Shown here one piece after another: positions 12,218-24,789 of a DNA stretch of 64,000 nucleotides; the first letter of the stretch is position 1, and each line of letters starts with the position of its first letter. This DNA is from Bisporella sp. PMI_857 (Eukaryota; Ascomycota; Leotiomycetes; Helotiales; Helotiaceae). The notes beneath the pieces were generated by a model. It ran no database searches. It had not been told where the DNA came from and saw only the letters and a list, made by a program, of their open reading frames with translations. The stretch is taken from assembly GCA_021307315.1 (NCBI GenBank), contig JAJSPD010000021.1:620001-684000 (forward strand). The letters run 5' to 3'. Made by a program: the position numbers and the translations under genes.

Positions 12218-12849
12218 GTACGAAGCGTGAGTCGAAAGTGCTATCTCTTAACCCCTCATACGTCACTTTACCTCTGACCGGATATGATTGGTGTGCTCTG
12301 GCCATTAGGAGAATGGACACATCGGCGTTGGATGTTCAGCTTTACTTGTATGATAATTATATGACATTTTCATGATTTGGTGGGTGGGTACACGATTGGT
12401 GCTGGTATGTCTTTTATGATCACACTGATTCTCGGCTATCCACGCCTTCACGACACTACGACAGTATTTTCCTTTATTTTATGATTTATGGGATGGGGTT
12501 TCTATTTGGGCTCTGCTTGTGTTGATACGCTCATTCATGAAATCGTGGCTACCTGATCTTGTCGGCTAAAGCCACAAAGTCGAGAAAATTAAGAAAGCAT
12601 TATTAAATTCATCGTGCCTTCCCTGTGCATGTGCTCAAGATTGGTAGTTATTAATATGCTTCCAGCCGAACGTCAAATCAACATCTTCTCATTCCCCTTC
12701 AATGCATCTATAATGAGCACCTAATTCCCTCAGCACCATTCAGCATATTAGCTGAGAGCTTCGCCTTGAACACTCATTCATTTTGCTCCCCAAGCTTCAT
12801 ATTGATTTCCCGTTTCTGGTTCAACCACCTTCTGCACCGATAATTTCGT
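12218..12849. other. Intergenic, 0.63 kb
   Basis: Tandem spacing between two plus-strand genes, expected to hold the 3' UTR of the KEN-box protein and the promoter of the LIM gene. I see no other feature. Confidence 0.5.
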
Positions 12850-14753
12850 ATGCACAATTCCAATGTCTCGCTTTCGTCTTGTCTCTCTCCCCGGACTGCG
12901 CGTTCTCGAATCATGCCTCTGTCCGGCTCCATCCCCCATCCCGCCGCCGCCTCCACCACCACCTCTTCCTCCACAACTGCGGAGCCTCCAGCGATCGAGC
13001 CGGTGTTCATCTGCACGGTGTGCTGGCAAGCACAGTTCGCGCCAGCTTCGCCAAAAATTCTTGGTTCATCATCGCGTATCGTTTGCCTTCCGTGCTGGAA
13101 AGCCGTGTTAGATTTGAGCATATGCTGGGTGTGTGGAGAGTGTATTGTGAGGGGCGATGAGGTGGTGAGCCTAGGATGGTGCTTTTGGCATCGAGCATGT
13201 TTTGGATGTTTGGCTTGTGGTACACCTATCAAATTACCAGAAAGTAAACGTGACTACAAGGCCGGCGTTTCGAGAGGTGGGAACTATATGACAACGGAGA
13301 GCCATATAGGCATCGAGCTGGATACCATTCCTATGTGCGATACATGCGAGGATGAGACGGAATGCAAGGTGCTAGAACGGGGTCTGGAGACCGTGAGTCG
13401 GTTTGATGGTGGTTTGAGTCAAAATAGATTGGATATGTTGAGTCACGACGAAGATGAGCGGAGAGTGGAGAGGTCCAGATGGAGAACTTCACGGAAATTC
13501 AAGGGATCTAGTAGCCTTGAGAGGGATCTGACGACATTTATCAATGGCCCGTCATGGTCCACAACAAGTGTGAGAGTTGACCATATTTGTAAGAGGACCG
13601 GACTAATTAGAGATAGTTAAGTGATCTTCTTCAAGCAAAAAACCTTGGCTCGCCGTCCTGTCCACTCAAAGCGAAAAGAAGAGCTTCAGCTCCAGAAGGA
13701 AATGGTTCCGGCCAGCCGATCAATTCCTCCTCAAGCATGGAGTCAGATCGTGTAGAAAGAAAAGTGGATAAAATCTATCTGTCAGTAATTGAACCTATGA
13801 ACGAGCATGCCCCACTCGCGCCGAGTAATACCAAACCTCTTCCAAAGTGGATGTCTTTTCTCCCAAGTAACGTTTATGCACTTAGAGAACAACGAAGTGC
13901 TCAAAAGAGAAAGGTTGAAAGTAATATTGGCTCAGAGTATCGTGGTCACTTCTCACCAGAACACAGCGATGCCAGCTTCACAGCCTTCCCAGCTTTTGAC
14001 TATTCAAAGCTTAGGCATACACCGTTATCGCCTGGCAATGAGACTGCTCCGATTGAAACCCCCAAAAACAGAGCGGGAAGATCAACTACCATCTCATTTG
14101 AGCCCAATCCCAACAGAGAATACTCTATCTCACGCGCCTCTAAATCTCATAAGAGAGCAAGATCTCGTGCTCGTACTTCTTCTGACTCAACACATCTAAG
14201 CGGTTACGAACCTCAAGATGTCCCACCACGACAACGAACGCCATATCCAGACGAAGAACATCGACCCAAGAAGCGCACTAACGTGTCTATGGGGTCGGCT
14301 TCTTGTCCACAGAGTATGCGTCTCGGCGTTTCTGATCCAGTCACGGAAGCTAATACCGGGCTGCGTCTCCCATCTATCGGCTCACCTTTTTCATCCAACG
14401 TTCCTTTCCCGTCCTGGATTCCCAAAAATCTCATCATACCACCGTACCATAACCCTACGGATCCAGGGGTCAGCTCATCGGAGTATATAGATAAGTACCA
14501 CCCCAAAGGAGCCGCTGCCAAACTTCAGAAATACGAGCCGAAAATACCAGAACCAATTCTGGAGAAAATCAAGAGACAGAAGGTGGGCAAAAGAAATTTT
14601 GGGGAGGTTGGGGAGGACAAGAGGCGGGAGAGGAATATGAATGCGGAAGAGAGGAGAGCGGGAAGGGTGAAACAGGGAAATGAGGAGTTCGGGCTGGATC
14701 CTAGGAGGGAGGATTTAAATAGGGAGTTGAGACAGTTGTTTAATGAAGAGTGA
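12850..14753 (+). CDS. LIM-domain zinc-finger protein
   Basis: Two exons, 12850-13569 and 13617-14753, give up to 618 residues. The 47-nt intron (donor AGT|GTGAGA, branch GGACTAAT, acceptor GATAG) joins the frames in phase 0. Zinc ligands of a LIM domain are visible: C92-x2-C95, H114-x2-C117, C120-x2-C123, and a late C-D-T-C pair near 160-163. The spacing before the last pair is longer than usual, because about 30 residues are inserted. An extra C55-x2-C58 / C79-x2-C82 pair just upstream may be a further zinc site. The C-terminal two thirds are disordered and basic, ending in a charged helix (KRRERNMNAEERRAGR). LIM domains bind proteins, so a scaffold role in cytoskeletal or nuclear signalling is plausible but unproven. 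A second ATG at 12913 (residue 22) could be the real start. Confidence 0.82.
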
Positions 14754-14946
14754 GAATAAATTGATTAATGAGTAGGTAGATAGTGTATAAATAGCAATGA
14801 AGCATACATTACTTGCCCCGGAGTGGAATTCTATGAAATTATAGGTCTATCTTCGCATGAGAGATACTTGAGGGATCATCGGGCCTTGCCCCGCATCAAC
14901 CCCTGAATTAAGCGAGGCGCTCTCTGTTAGGGCCATAGACCATGTA

Positions 14947-15422
14947 CAGTCCCCGGCAGTAAAAAAGGGCCCAACTCTTGTTTTACGCCAAAAGTTACCA
15001 ACTTTTTAGTTATATATTTGATATTTGCTATAAAGTTTTTTTTTTATAAGTTAGAAATATAAAGTATAAAAAGGAGTTCAATTAGAATTTAGTGTTTTTA
15101 TATTTAAATTTTTAGTTTATTATATTCAAATTTTGTGTTGATTTTAAAGGATACATAAAATTTTGGATTTTACAGCAAAAATAAGCGAAATTCAACATAA
15201 GTTTTAAACTTTTAATATTTTTGTAAAATTAAACTTATATTTTTAATGTTGATAATAATTTCTATTAGCAACAACATCGATTTAAATAAAAACCTATTAG
15301 GAATTTTAAATTTAAACTGTTTCATTTTATAAATTCGGAAATATTTAAGTTTCAAAAGTAAGCAATACCAGGGTTTAAGCGGGTACGCCAAGGATTGGGC
15401 CCTTATTTACTGTCTAGTACTG
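14947..15422. mobile_element. MITE-like AT-rich element with terminal inverted repeats and TA target duplication
   Basis: The two ends are inverted copies of each other. The left end reads CAGTCCCCGGCAGTAAAAAA followed by GGGCCCAA; the reverse complement of the right end reads CAGTACTAGACAGTAAATAA followed by GGGCCCAA. Both are directly flanked by TA (14945-14946 and 15423-15424), the target duplication of Tc1/mariner/pogo-type transposons. The interior of about 420 bp is strikingly AT-rich with no open frame, unlike the roughly 45-50% GC flanks. This fits a non-autonomous element (MITE) of the Tc1-mariner group, perhaps altered by AT-biased mutation. A full transposase parent is not in this window. 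Confidence 0.7.
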
Positions 15423-15976
15423 TAGAAGCAGAAGCAGAAACACATCACAAACAGGCAGCGACCAGAATAGCGAGGGGGGAAAAGCAAGAGGGGATGTCAC
15501 GCGTCGGCCTCGCAGGCGGAGGGAGAACGATAGGAGCGCGCAAGAGGGGAGACGGCGATTCCGCTTCGGAGAGAACGGCGCCCGCGCAAACCTGCGATAT
15601 TGCCATGGGTTGTTTCGGATATGGGAAGCGCTGTGCGGATATCGCTGCCGCGCAGAGATATTCATAGGGAAAGGGGGATATTGTGCCTATGCCGCCATGA
15701 GAAATGTCGACTCGCAAAAACTTCTTGCAAACATACTAAACATGTTTTTTTTGTTTTTTTTGGTTTTTTTTTGGCTCTTACAGCCAGCTCGGCCAAAGGG
15801 GCAGATTGCATCGTTGCTATCATGCATGCTAAGCTATCACCTAGCAAAACGCTATATTTTTCTTTGTACAGATCCTCCTTTCCCATGGCAAAAGCCATGG
15901 TTCCAATTCCTAAGCCTGGTAGCCACCGGTATACCACTCATTCCTTCTGTACCAAGCAGTGAAAAAGCCAAAGCTC
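15423..15976. other. Intergenic between the TIR element and FAO 3' end
   Basis: Contains interrupted T-runs (about 15743-15775) and no supported gene. Overlapping short frames on both strands lack domains. Confidence 0.5.
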
Positions 15977-18393
15977 TTAGCCTGTTCCCTCCTCGCTCTT
16001 CAACTCCTTACTAATCCCCCGAGAGATCCAGTCACTAATAGCCATATTCGTGATCATTGGGTTAACGCCGCTTGCCGACGGGAAGACGCTCGCGTCGCTG
16101 ACATATAAGCCTTCGGTACCCCATACCTTGCCCTTTGGATCGACGACGCCGTCTGCTTCCCTCGTGCTCATGCGGCAGGAACCCATCTGGTGCGCGCATG
16201 CGTAAGTAGCTACAGGAGGCTTATTGCCGATTTTGACCAATTCCTGAAGCCAGGCATTGAACTTGGGGTCCGTGACACCTGGGTCGATTGCTCCTTCTGG
16301 AACAGGATCGCGAATGAATGGTTGGACGCCTTGAATGGCGGCATGGATCTCTATAGCGCCAGCTGCATAGGCGATCTTAGCACATGCGACGTTGCCTTCC
16401 ATTATAATCCCTCTGTCGAAAGCGGACGGGGTGTATGCTATTCGCGGGAGACCGGATGCAGTATCAGGATAGACGCGACCGGTGTCTCTGTCACGACCAA
16501 TGACAATGAAGCCGTTCATATGACGATATTTGAGAGCCCGAAGTTTCCAGTCAAAGCCATCAGTCCAGTCTAGGAGAGTGACAAACAGGCCGGGAACCAT
16601 GCAACAGGTTTCAATTTTCACGCCGTGGCCTTGACCATCAATATTGTCGTAGGAGGTGCAGACTGAAGTAAGGATGCCACCTTCCCATGGCCGGACATCT
16701 TCTTTGAAGACGCCGATGATAATATTGACGGGGTGGAGGTAAGTATTGCGTCCGATTTGCCAGTTCTGATTATATTAGTAGCCGCAAAAAAAAAAGGTTT
16801 TCCGTTGGGGTTGTACCTTAAGCCCACTGTTTAGTAGAACAATTGGACTCCATAGTGTGCCACATGACACGATGACTTTTTTCGCCTTAACAATGACCTC
16901 CCTTACAGTTACTTCACTCGCTGGCCCATCAAGCTCTCCCTTGCTATTTCTCGAGGTCCAAACACCTTTCACGCCAGTAGCGACCTTTCTACCATTTGAT
17001 TCATCGAACAAGACCTTCTCAACTTTGAAGCCCTCCACAAACTTTGCTCCAGCCTTTGCAGCATCTGGAAGCCAGGTCATGACCGTTCCGTGCTTCCCTC
17101 CTGATGCACATCCAAGGGTACAAGTGCCGCAATAGTGTTCGTCGCCATTGGTATTTTGTGGCACTGCCTTGGCGGTATACCCAAGTTTTCTGGATCCCTC
17201 CAACAAAGCTTTATTGCCATGGTTGTGCCGAATGTGCTCAGCAGAAACGCCCATACGTTCACAAACTCGATCTAAGCAGTTCTGAAACTCGGCAGTCTCG
17301 AAGAAGGTAAGTCCTCTGTCTTGAGCCCATTCCTTACGCACAAAACCTTGCGGTTGGAGAGATGCAGACCAATTGACGGTACCTCCACCACCCCATGTGC
17401 TGCCTGCTAGAATCGTCATGGATCCATCATCGGTCTGAGTGACTCCAGCATTATCGAAGAGGTGCTCCATTGCCGTCTGTTCGTGCATTGGCAGACTCGC
17501 GGGAGAGAAGTAATATCCCTTGTCAACTACCAACACTCGATGACCAGCCTCTGCCAAGTTTTTGGCACATACTGCTCCTCCACAGCCTGAGCCTACGACA
17601 ATCACATCCGTCTCAATGGTTTCTGGTTCTGACCCAGCGGGAAATTGCTCGAACTTGTAGTCGTAATGTTTGCCTTGCTTATAGTCCTTTGGCACTTGTG
17701 GAAAGCCGGTGGTCTCATAGAAAGTCGGGCTACTCTTGACCCAAAGATTCTTTGCAGCCTGAGTTAATGATTTATAAATCAGGTTCAGAGGCTTCAAATA
17801 TGATACTCTCCAGGATTTCACGATGGCTTGCCGAATCTCCATTGGCTGCTCGTGTATCGGGGTTGTATACCCAGTCAACGTATAAGAACCCACTCTTGTA
17901 CTGGGGTATGTTAGTTGATTTTATAATTACTGATCACTTATAACCGGGCCCCCACGACGACGTCTGGGGTCTCCGCGGTGTATGATCGTACAAGAGGGGA
18001 TATATCTCCCACTTACTTGAGTGCAGACAATATGAACGCCAACCCTTTTCTAGCGTCATCACGTGAGCGCTGTACCAAAATACGCTGGAGTGCATCTTGG
18101 AATTTGGGATTCGTGGAGGGTCGCTCTTCAAGGTATTTAGCAAGCAAGTCTTGTGATGGAGGATTGGTGACATTGCTTTGTAAGTGTTCGAAGGCGGTGT
18201 TATATTTCTCTTTGGAGATTGTTAATTGCTCAGACTGGTAGCTGGTCGTTGCTTCTGTATGTATGGACGGGATGATGGTATCCATAATCGCCAGTAGAGT
18301 TGTCCATTGTTGCTCGGTGAAGAATTGATCCTTTGGGCCTTCTGGCAATGGGGTCGCAAGTGGTGCGAGCATCTCGATCGGATTGGAACCCAT
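15977..18393 (-). CDS. Long-chain fatty alcohol oxidase (GMC oxidoreductase)
   Basis: FAD enzyme oxidising long-chain alcohols to aldehydes with O2, as in alkane and omega-oxidation pathways. Exons on the minus strand: 18017-18393, 16817-17900 and 15977-16765, giving 749 residues, the usual length for this family. The long N-terminal region before the FAD domain is the family hallmark. The FAD dinucleotide motif is VIVVGSGCGG (residues about 225-234), followed by VLVVDKG. The GMC signature region is STWGGGGTVNWSASLQPQ. The C-terminal active-site region has AHQMGSCRMS, then GLYVSDASVFPSASGVNPM with the GMC histidine/asparagine positions. Introns join as SAL-NTRVGSY (phase 2) and NSGLK-NWQIG (phase 0). 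Neighbours suggest no cluster, and it lies beside the 5.2 kb gene-poor stretch. Confidence 0.93.
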
Positions 18394-21300
18394 TGTTGAA
18401 AAGTCTCAATATACTGCTCCGGCTCTGTTGGATCGGATTCAGATGGGGGAACGGGGGAGGGGGAGTCAAGCTATCAACACAACGGGTCTCTGTTATATTT
18501 AAGGGCTCAGAGATGTACTCATTCATTCACTTGCTTATTTGCTGATGATGACTCTGTGGTGCAAGATAGCTGCTTCTTCTTGTACGAGCCGTTAGTTGAG
18601 TTTGTCTTTAGCTTGTCGATGTCTGTGGACATGGTTGACATGTGCCTTTTGGTTAGAGACAGAGAGGGGGGGCTGATACCCCAATAAAGTCCCCTCCCCA
18701 GGCCCGTCTTGCGGCGTTGGTTTAGTGCCTCGGCTGCATCCAAGACCACCGCATGGGAAACATGAAATGCGGGGTTGACTTTCTTGATGAGAGAGACTGA
18801 GACGGCGACTTTTTTTTTTTTGGGTGCTTATTGATGACAGGTGATTCATACATCTAAAAGTCCGGGGGTCCTTTAGTCAGTGCCTGAATTATATATACAT
18901 ATGATTTTATAGTTGTATCCGTTTGCCCTGGAATAATAGTACTGTACTACGACGCTATTTTGTGCAGCCGAGCCCCATGTACGTAGATCAGTTCCACCAA
19001 AAAAAGCTGGAAATAGGTCTTGGCCAAGGTTGAGGGTTTGTTGTTATTGTTGTTGTTGCTGCCTATTTACAGTTAAATCACGGCTCACTCGGGGACATAA
19101 AAACACTAGAGCTTACTGCCCACGCATGGACGGTTGTATCTCCCCTTTAACAAAATCGAATCAGAGCCAGTGATTCACAATTCTACCTGAAATTAAAAAT
19201 TCATACGTCATCTCTGATTGCCGGCTGTTCATGCCCATAAGTCATATCCAATTACATATAAGCTGCCATTTTATCAATCATTCTCACCTCACCAACCAGC
19301 TGAATCCTATTATTGGCAACAGTAATCATGAGCCGTGTAGTTGCTGACAGCTCTTTATAAGCTCGCCGCGTCGCAACTGAATACTTTATCTGGGAAGTAC
19401 GCTTCGAACAGAAGCGAGATAGCTTGTAAGCATGTTCAAAAGAGCTTGCTCATACGGAATCATGTAGCAGAATGACAAAACAATGGCCCGCACATAAAGA
19501 TGGTACCACTTGCGCTGTAGACAATAGCAGGCGGATTCTCTTGTAGATATATGCAACTGTATACCCTTCATCATACACAGATTTCAAATCGGTTGCTATT
19601 AGCATAACCAGACCCATATTCGATTGACGTATATCTCAAAACAATTCAAAAAACAGAACATCACCTCTGGTGACTGCAAGAGACTACCTACGTATCGAAG
19701 CGGCCGGGACAGAAGAAGAGAAAGTACGTTATCGGATTGTACTTGGACCTGCCGATGGGCATCATCTCGTGTTCTGAAGCATGAGGATGAAAGGGTTGTA
19801 AGCTCGACAAAGCGGTCCTACGTGGCAATCATCAGTTATGTCTTATTTACAACGGCATTTGAAGATACCATACAGTAAATGTAGATACCGCCAATGCTAC
19901 TACAAGGGGAAGATAGTCGTGATATCCAGCTTAATGCTAGTCAGAGGCTCAGGGGTATCGGTGGACGCATGGGCTGAAAATATAGATAGGGCAAAAGAGC
20001 TCACAGAAGAAGCAATGGCATTACTAAGGAGCGGGCATGCGTCCCTGAAGGAAGATTGCTGAATTGAATTGGTTGTTGTCATATAGTGCGCCGAGAGCTA
20101 AAATATTGACTGAATCTGCCTGGGATCTGTTACCTTTGGAATATTGCAACGACAGAATCAGTAAACTCCGAAAATAATGGCGAGCGCAACACCAAGCTCT
20201 TGAAGAAACCAACTGAGCATGCTATCCAAATTGAAGTATCCTTGGCCGTCCCCGCCTGCCACCGTATAGGAATATGTCTGTTGTTGTAATGATCAACCCC
20301 CTTTTTTAGTGAAGATCTCCAAAGCCGTGATGTGGGGCCATGATAAAAGTGATGCAATGCCGCTTGAGAGAGGTTGCAGCCTCATCTCCACTCTTAATCT
20401 TTCAGCCGGGCGCCTCTTTTACTCACGGGCGATATTATACCAGGAAAGAGGACACAGCCCTGCTGAGCGTTTTTCTTTTTCTGCGTTTGGTACGCTCAAG
20501 CGGGCTCAATAATTTATGTGTCAACAAGCACGATATGATCCGCACAGAGGAGATGAGGCCAACGTTCGATAAAGCAAAGCATGTATTCCGCAATGAAACC
20601 ACAGACATTATTGTTTCAAGTTTCTTTCGGCATCGTGTTGGTGTAATCAACTTAATTGGTACCTGCTGATGCACCTATGCCATCCTCTGATGCTACTAGT
20701 TTATCCTATCTTGTGAAGGAAGATGTAACTTGAAATCAAATGCTTTGCACTGCAGATATATAACCTTCTTGAGGGATATAATTGTAGAACTACAGATAGT
20801 TTCACCCTTGGTGAGCATGTTGAGCGCCAGATGCTGGTAAAAGTTCTGACACTCGGCACTCAAATCATCTCAAGACGTGACCGATCTCAATGGCAACACT
20901 ACCCTCGAGGCCCTTAGAAATAAACCCATGTGCTAAAAATTTGAGTATCTGTTCTCTTTAGGCCATCACCCGGACCTTAAGTACAACATGCCCGTGGAAT
21001 TGGAAATTACTGATTAAAACATACGGTCTTGGTTTCCTCACCATGGCTTTCCTTGTCGGTGGCTGCCTGGGAATATATCAATTCCTGGACTGTGCAACTT
21101 GCAGAGCCTAGAGAAGGAACACCGCCATCATGCTCAGCAGCAATACTATACACGTAAGAAGTGGGAACGATCTCTTACCTTCTAGAAGAAGGAGCTTGAG
21201 GAATGACGCTGGAGGGTTGGCTGCTGCCGGACTTATCTGCACCAGCAGACTTTCCATCAAGTAATAAGGCTAGGCTAGCCTCGGGCCTCCGTAAAGGCCA

Positions 21301-23579
21301 ATTGACGAATGACAGATGCCAAGATCCGCCCTGCTGGAGTCGGCAAGCCCCATTTATCTTTCCCACGGCAAAGTCCTTTTTTCTACCGGTTTACCCGTAT
21401 CGATTACTGTTGGTTGATAGTGTCATAACCGCCGGTACTTGTGACCCAGAGTTCCGTACTCCGGACCATAAGCAATGCGACATGCTTTTCTGCAAAAGCC
21501 GTACTGTAGAGTTTGATTCCTGGAATGTAACGGTCAACCCCTCCGTCGTCTCCGAATCTCCAGAGTGAACCCAGTGTCCGGACTGGAGTGGATTAGATCG
21601 GGGTGGATCCCCCATTTTTGGTACATTAAGGGGATCCTGTAACCGTACGAAGTAAGTAATAATGAAGCGAACCCGATGCGTAACTGTGCCGAAGCGTTGT
21701 TAGCCGTGCATTAATTAGGCTGATTATGATTTTGGTGGCAAGACAATGTACTAACATGAGTCGAGCAGCGTCACTGATTCGTCGCCCCATAAGGATATCC
21801 ATCCGTTCGCGTTCAAACAGTTCCGGTCAAGAGCCTCCTTCACTTGGAATGTGAAGATTACTTTTTAGATGAATTTGATTGTTTCCCAGTGTGGTACGTA
21901 AACCGCTTGTGACGGGTGCTGGCGGAGGTTGCAGCGGATTTTTCCTTGGATGGGCTTGCCTCTTGCCTCTCAAGGCGTGAGGATCCGCTCTGTAATATAG
22001 CAAAATAAATTGGGAGAGCCACGACTTGCTTCTTCAGGTCAAAATCATCAACATAGTCGTCGCCAGCGTCAAGCCGTTGCAGGCAGCTGAGAGGGAGCAG
22101 TCAGTGAAGAAGCGGTTTGATCTGTTCGCAGACGAATCTTCACCGTCAAGTCATTCTTTTTTCCTCCGAGCGATCAAACAAGCTCTCGGGCTCTGGGCAT
22201 GCCTGGATGCATCAGCCTCTCAGATGGCGACGATAAGGATGACGGGCAGTTGCACCAGTAGGACGACAGGCCTATGCAACACACTATAGTACATACAGTA
22301 GTCCAGTCCAATGCAGTGCATTTACACGCGACACCCTCCACTCTTTTGTCCTTGGGGGAGGGAGGGGCTGGGCCTAAGTACCCTGAATCGTGAACTGCCA
22401 CTGGCACTGGCACTGGCACTGCCACATCCAAAGGCAAAATAGTAGAGGAAAGTGAGGAAGAAGAAGGGAAATGTTGATGAGATAATTTGAGGCTGACTTT
22501 GGCAAGTCTTTCTAGAAAATGGTGTGGGGGTTAGAGACATGATTGATGATGATGATAATGATGATGATGATAATAATAATGATTGCTTTGTTTGGCCCAT
22601 TCCCTCCCCAATCTTACATCTATCTACCATGGCATGAAAGAGAGAAAAGGGAGCTTCGTATAGTGCATCGTCACCCGTGAAATTAGCATGTCGTCGGTCC
22701 TAAAAGGGCATCCCAGCAACCTTTTTTCACGTTCCACCGCCCGATAAAGTCCACCCTCCCCTCCCCTCCTATCTGTCGGTCTATGAACGAAAGCTTGAAC
22801 CCAGGCTTGTCAACCACCAATCAACGATGCAGTGTTGATGATTTCGCCCTCCTCCGCCAGAAGAGAAAAAGTGGACTTTACGCCGGCCTATCCATCATAT
22901 CAAACTTTATTAGGGAACAAGTCCCCTCCTCTATCCAAGGAACACTTAGCATCCTGGATATTTTTATTAATCTCACATAAAAAGAGTATTTTTTATTAAT
23001 TTATTTCATACTGCTGCAATATTACACTGGTATCCCTAAGAACTTCACTTCTACACTCCCCATTGTTGCGGTTGCACGGTCGTAATTCTGTCGCATACAC
23101 CGCTGGGTTCATTCAAGCGTATCCTTGCTCGGCCCGCCCAGAAACGAAAGCATCAAAAACACCAGATACCGCTGCAACCACCACGATATTTCATATACAC
23201 CCTTTCCCCGACCTAGCACACCTCGTTCTCAATTCTTCCGCTGGCTACTATTCATAGACTTAGCCGACAAAAAAAAAGATCTTGCACGCTTCTCGTCTTT
23301 TATTTCATGTGGTGACGGTGAGATTCTTCGTGCCACTCAGTATCCTGGGCCTACGATAACCGGGAGGATTCGTGAGGTCTGACAAACGACGACGAAGGCA
23401 AGAGAACGGTCGGATTGCCTTGCTCATCTGGCACATACCTGGACGCGCCATACATCCCGCATTTTTGCTGCGATACGCCCCGACTACCCTTAATCTGAAT
23501 GTTCCTCGAGTCGAATCGAAAGATTCCGCCCCCCATCTTCGACGATAAGCAACAATATCCTCCTCCTTCAACTACGATC
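18394..23579. other. Gene-poor 5.2 kb intergenic stretch
   Basis: Lies between the divergent starts of the fatty alcohol oxidase (-) and the FYVE gene (+). I read both strands for spliced frames and found none with a recognisable domain; the longest chance frame is 21203-21568. Simple repeats are present: a CACTGG repeat (about 22396-22421), a GAT/AAT microsatellite (about 22541-22583), GTT repeats near 19035-19060 and T-runs near 18811. It could hold a non-coding RNA or a fast-evolving small gene that I cannot recognise. Confidence 0.5.
22541..22583. repeat. GAT/AAT microsatellite
   Basis: Tandem GAT triplets interrupted by AAT triplets over about 43 bp. A separate four-unit CACTGG-type hexamer repeat sits at about 22396-22421. 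Confidence 0.85.
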
Positions 23580-24789
23580 ATGGCAACCGAGTTCGCCATG
23601 CCCGTGCAACAGTTCACAGCATCGCCTTCACAATATGCCCTCTACAATTCGCAATCGCAGCAAGTTTCGCCTCTCAGCTCTGCGACAGCAACGCCTGCCA
23701 ATGTTTCTCCCACCTCTCCTCGAGCCACCCTTCCTCCACATCTGCCCGCACATACTCGACAGCTAAGACCGCCAAAGTCGCCGCTCTACACGCCTGCAGT
23801 TCTACGACCGACAGACTATCCGAAGCGGGTGGTCAAGTCATCACCCTTGACACCGCCGCACAGTGTGCACAGCAGTTTAGAGGACTTGGATAGCGTCAAA
23901 CCACTGAGCAGAAGGTCTACTGGTGATAGCGGGAAGTTTGGGTTGGGATCGATCGTAGAGTCGGAGTGGATTGGAGAGGACTTAGGAGCTGTGACAGCCC
24001 AGCCATCGAGGGATCACTGGAAGGTATGTTAGCAACTTTCTTATTCTTATCCGCACGGACAAAATATTCTGGATATAGCATTGCACAACATCATTTTCGA
24101 ATCTGGGAATGTCAAGAACTTTGTACTAGAACTTAAATGATGTGGTGCAATCCGTGGATGGGTTTGCGTGCTGATATTCTGCCGCAAACCTAACCATCCA
24201 TGCAAACATGTCTCAACCCATCGCTTGACAAATTTTTGCTCGCGTGTCAAACAAAATTTTGCAATCAGCCCAGCTTCTCCGCTTTCGCCTTGCATACCTG
24301 CATATTTCCAAACAAATTAATTGGATACATGTGGCACAATCGTCATCATGTATAGTATTGAATGTTTCAAAATAATCTAACATATTTCTTCAGCCTGATG
24401 CGGAATCCTCGGTATGCGACGAAGCGAGCTGTACACGATACTTCGGCTACTTCACGCGACGGCATCACTGCCGACGGTGCGGTAATATCTTCTGCGACCT
24501 TCATTCCACATTCCGGATCCCACTCGATCAAGATGCCAATTATCATCCCAAAGGCACACAAAGCCGGTCCTGCCAACACTGCTGGAATGATTACCGCAGA
24601 TGGCGGATCGCCCGTACAAGCCGATCTAACAGCGAAAGCAGCTCGAACTTTGAAGTCGGCACGCCAACAACCCCAATCGTCAACTGTGCAGGCAAAGCAA
24701 TGAAGGATGTGTTCAGCACAAAGGCTCCAGGGGCACCGGAAAGCCTAGGGGCAAGCGTCCCTCGAGACTGGAACTGGAGCACATTCTGA
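23580..24789 (+). CDS. FYVE zinc-finger protein
   Basis: Two exons, 23580-24023 and 24394-24789, encode 279 residues. FYVE domains bind phosphatidylinositol-3-phosphate on endosomes and vacuoles. The intron separates HWK from PDAESSVCDEASC, and the join restores the FYVE WxxD motif. The basic R(R/K)HHCR motif is present (YFTRRHHCRRCGNIFCDLHS), with paired cysteines CDEASC, CRRCG and CQHCW. The N-terminal half is Ser/Pro/Thr-rich and disordered. The ATG at 23580 (ATCATGG) has a better context than an in-frame ATG at 23499. No RING, kinase or other catalytic domain is seen, so a small effector or adaptor is likely. The intron is unusually long at 370 nt. Confidence 0.9.
24024..24393 (+). other. 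Long hairpin-rich intron (370 nt) in the FYVE gene
   Basis: Donor AAG|GTATGT, branch-like CTAAC near the end, acceptor TTCTTCAG. It holds two inverted repeats. Positions 24080-24094 and 24137-24151 match at 14 of 15 as reverse complements. Positions 24056-24068 of the next repeat unit correspond to GGATGGGTTTGCG at 24156-24168, pairing with 24183-24199 over 13 bp with a short bulge. Other introns in this window are mostly 45-135 nt. Whether the folds matter is unknown. Confidence 0.7.

Noticed and set aside
14947..15422. Classical RIP signature claimed for the AT-rich element
   Set aside because: AT bias is clear, but without other copies the CpA to TpA direction cannot be shown by eye.
15977..18393. 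Secondary-metabolite cluster around the fatty alcohol oxidase
   Set aside because: No polyketide synthase, peptide synthetase, P450 or transporter gene nearby; this is a primary lipid-oxidation enzyme next to empty sequence.
21203..21568. 121-codon open frame in the 5.2 kb gene-poor stretch
   Set aside because: An opposite-strand frame of similar quality overlaps it; no domain, no splice extension and no family resemblance.
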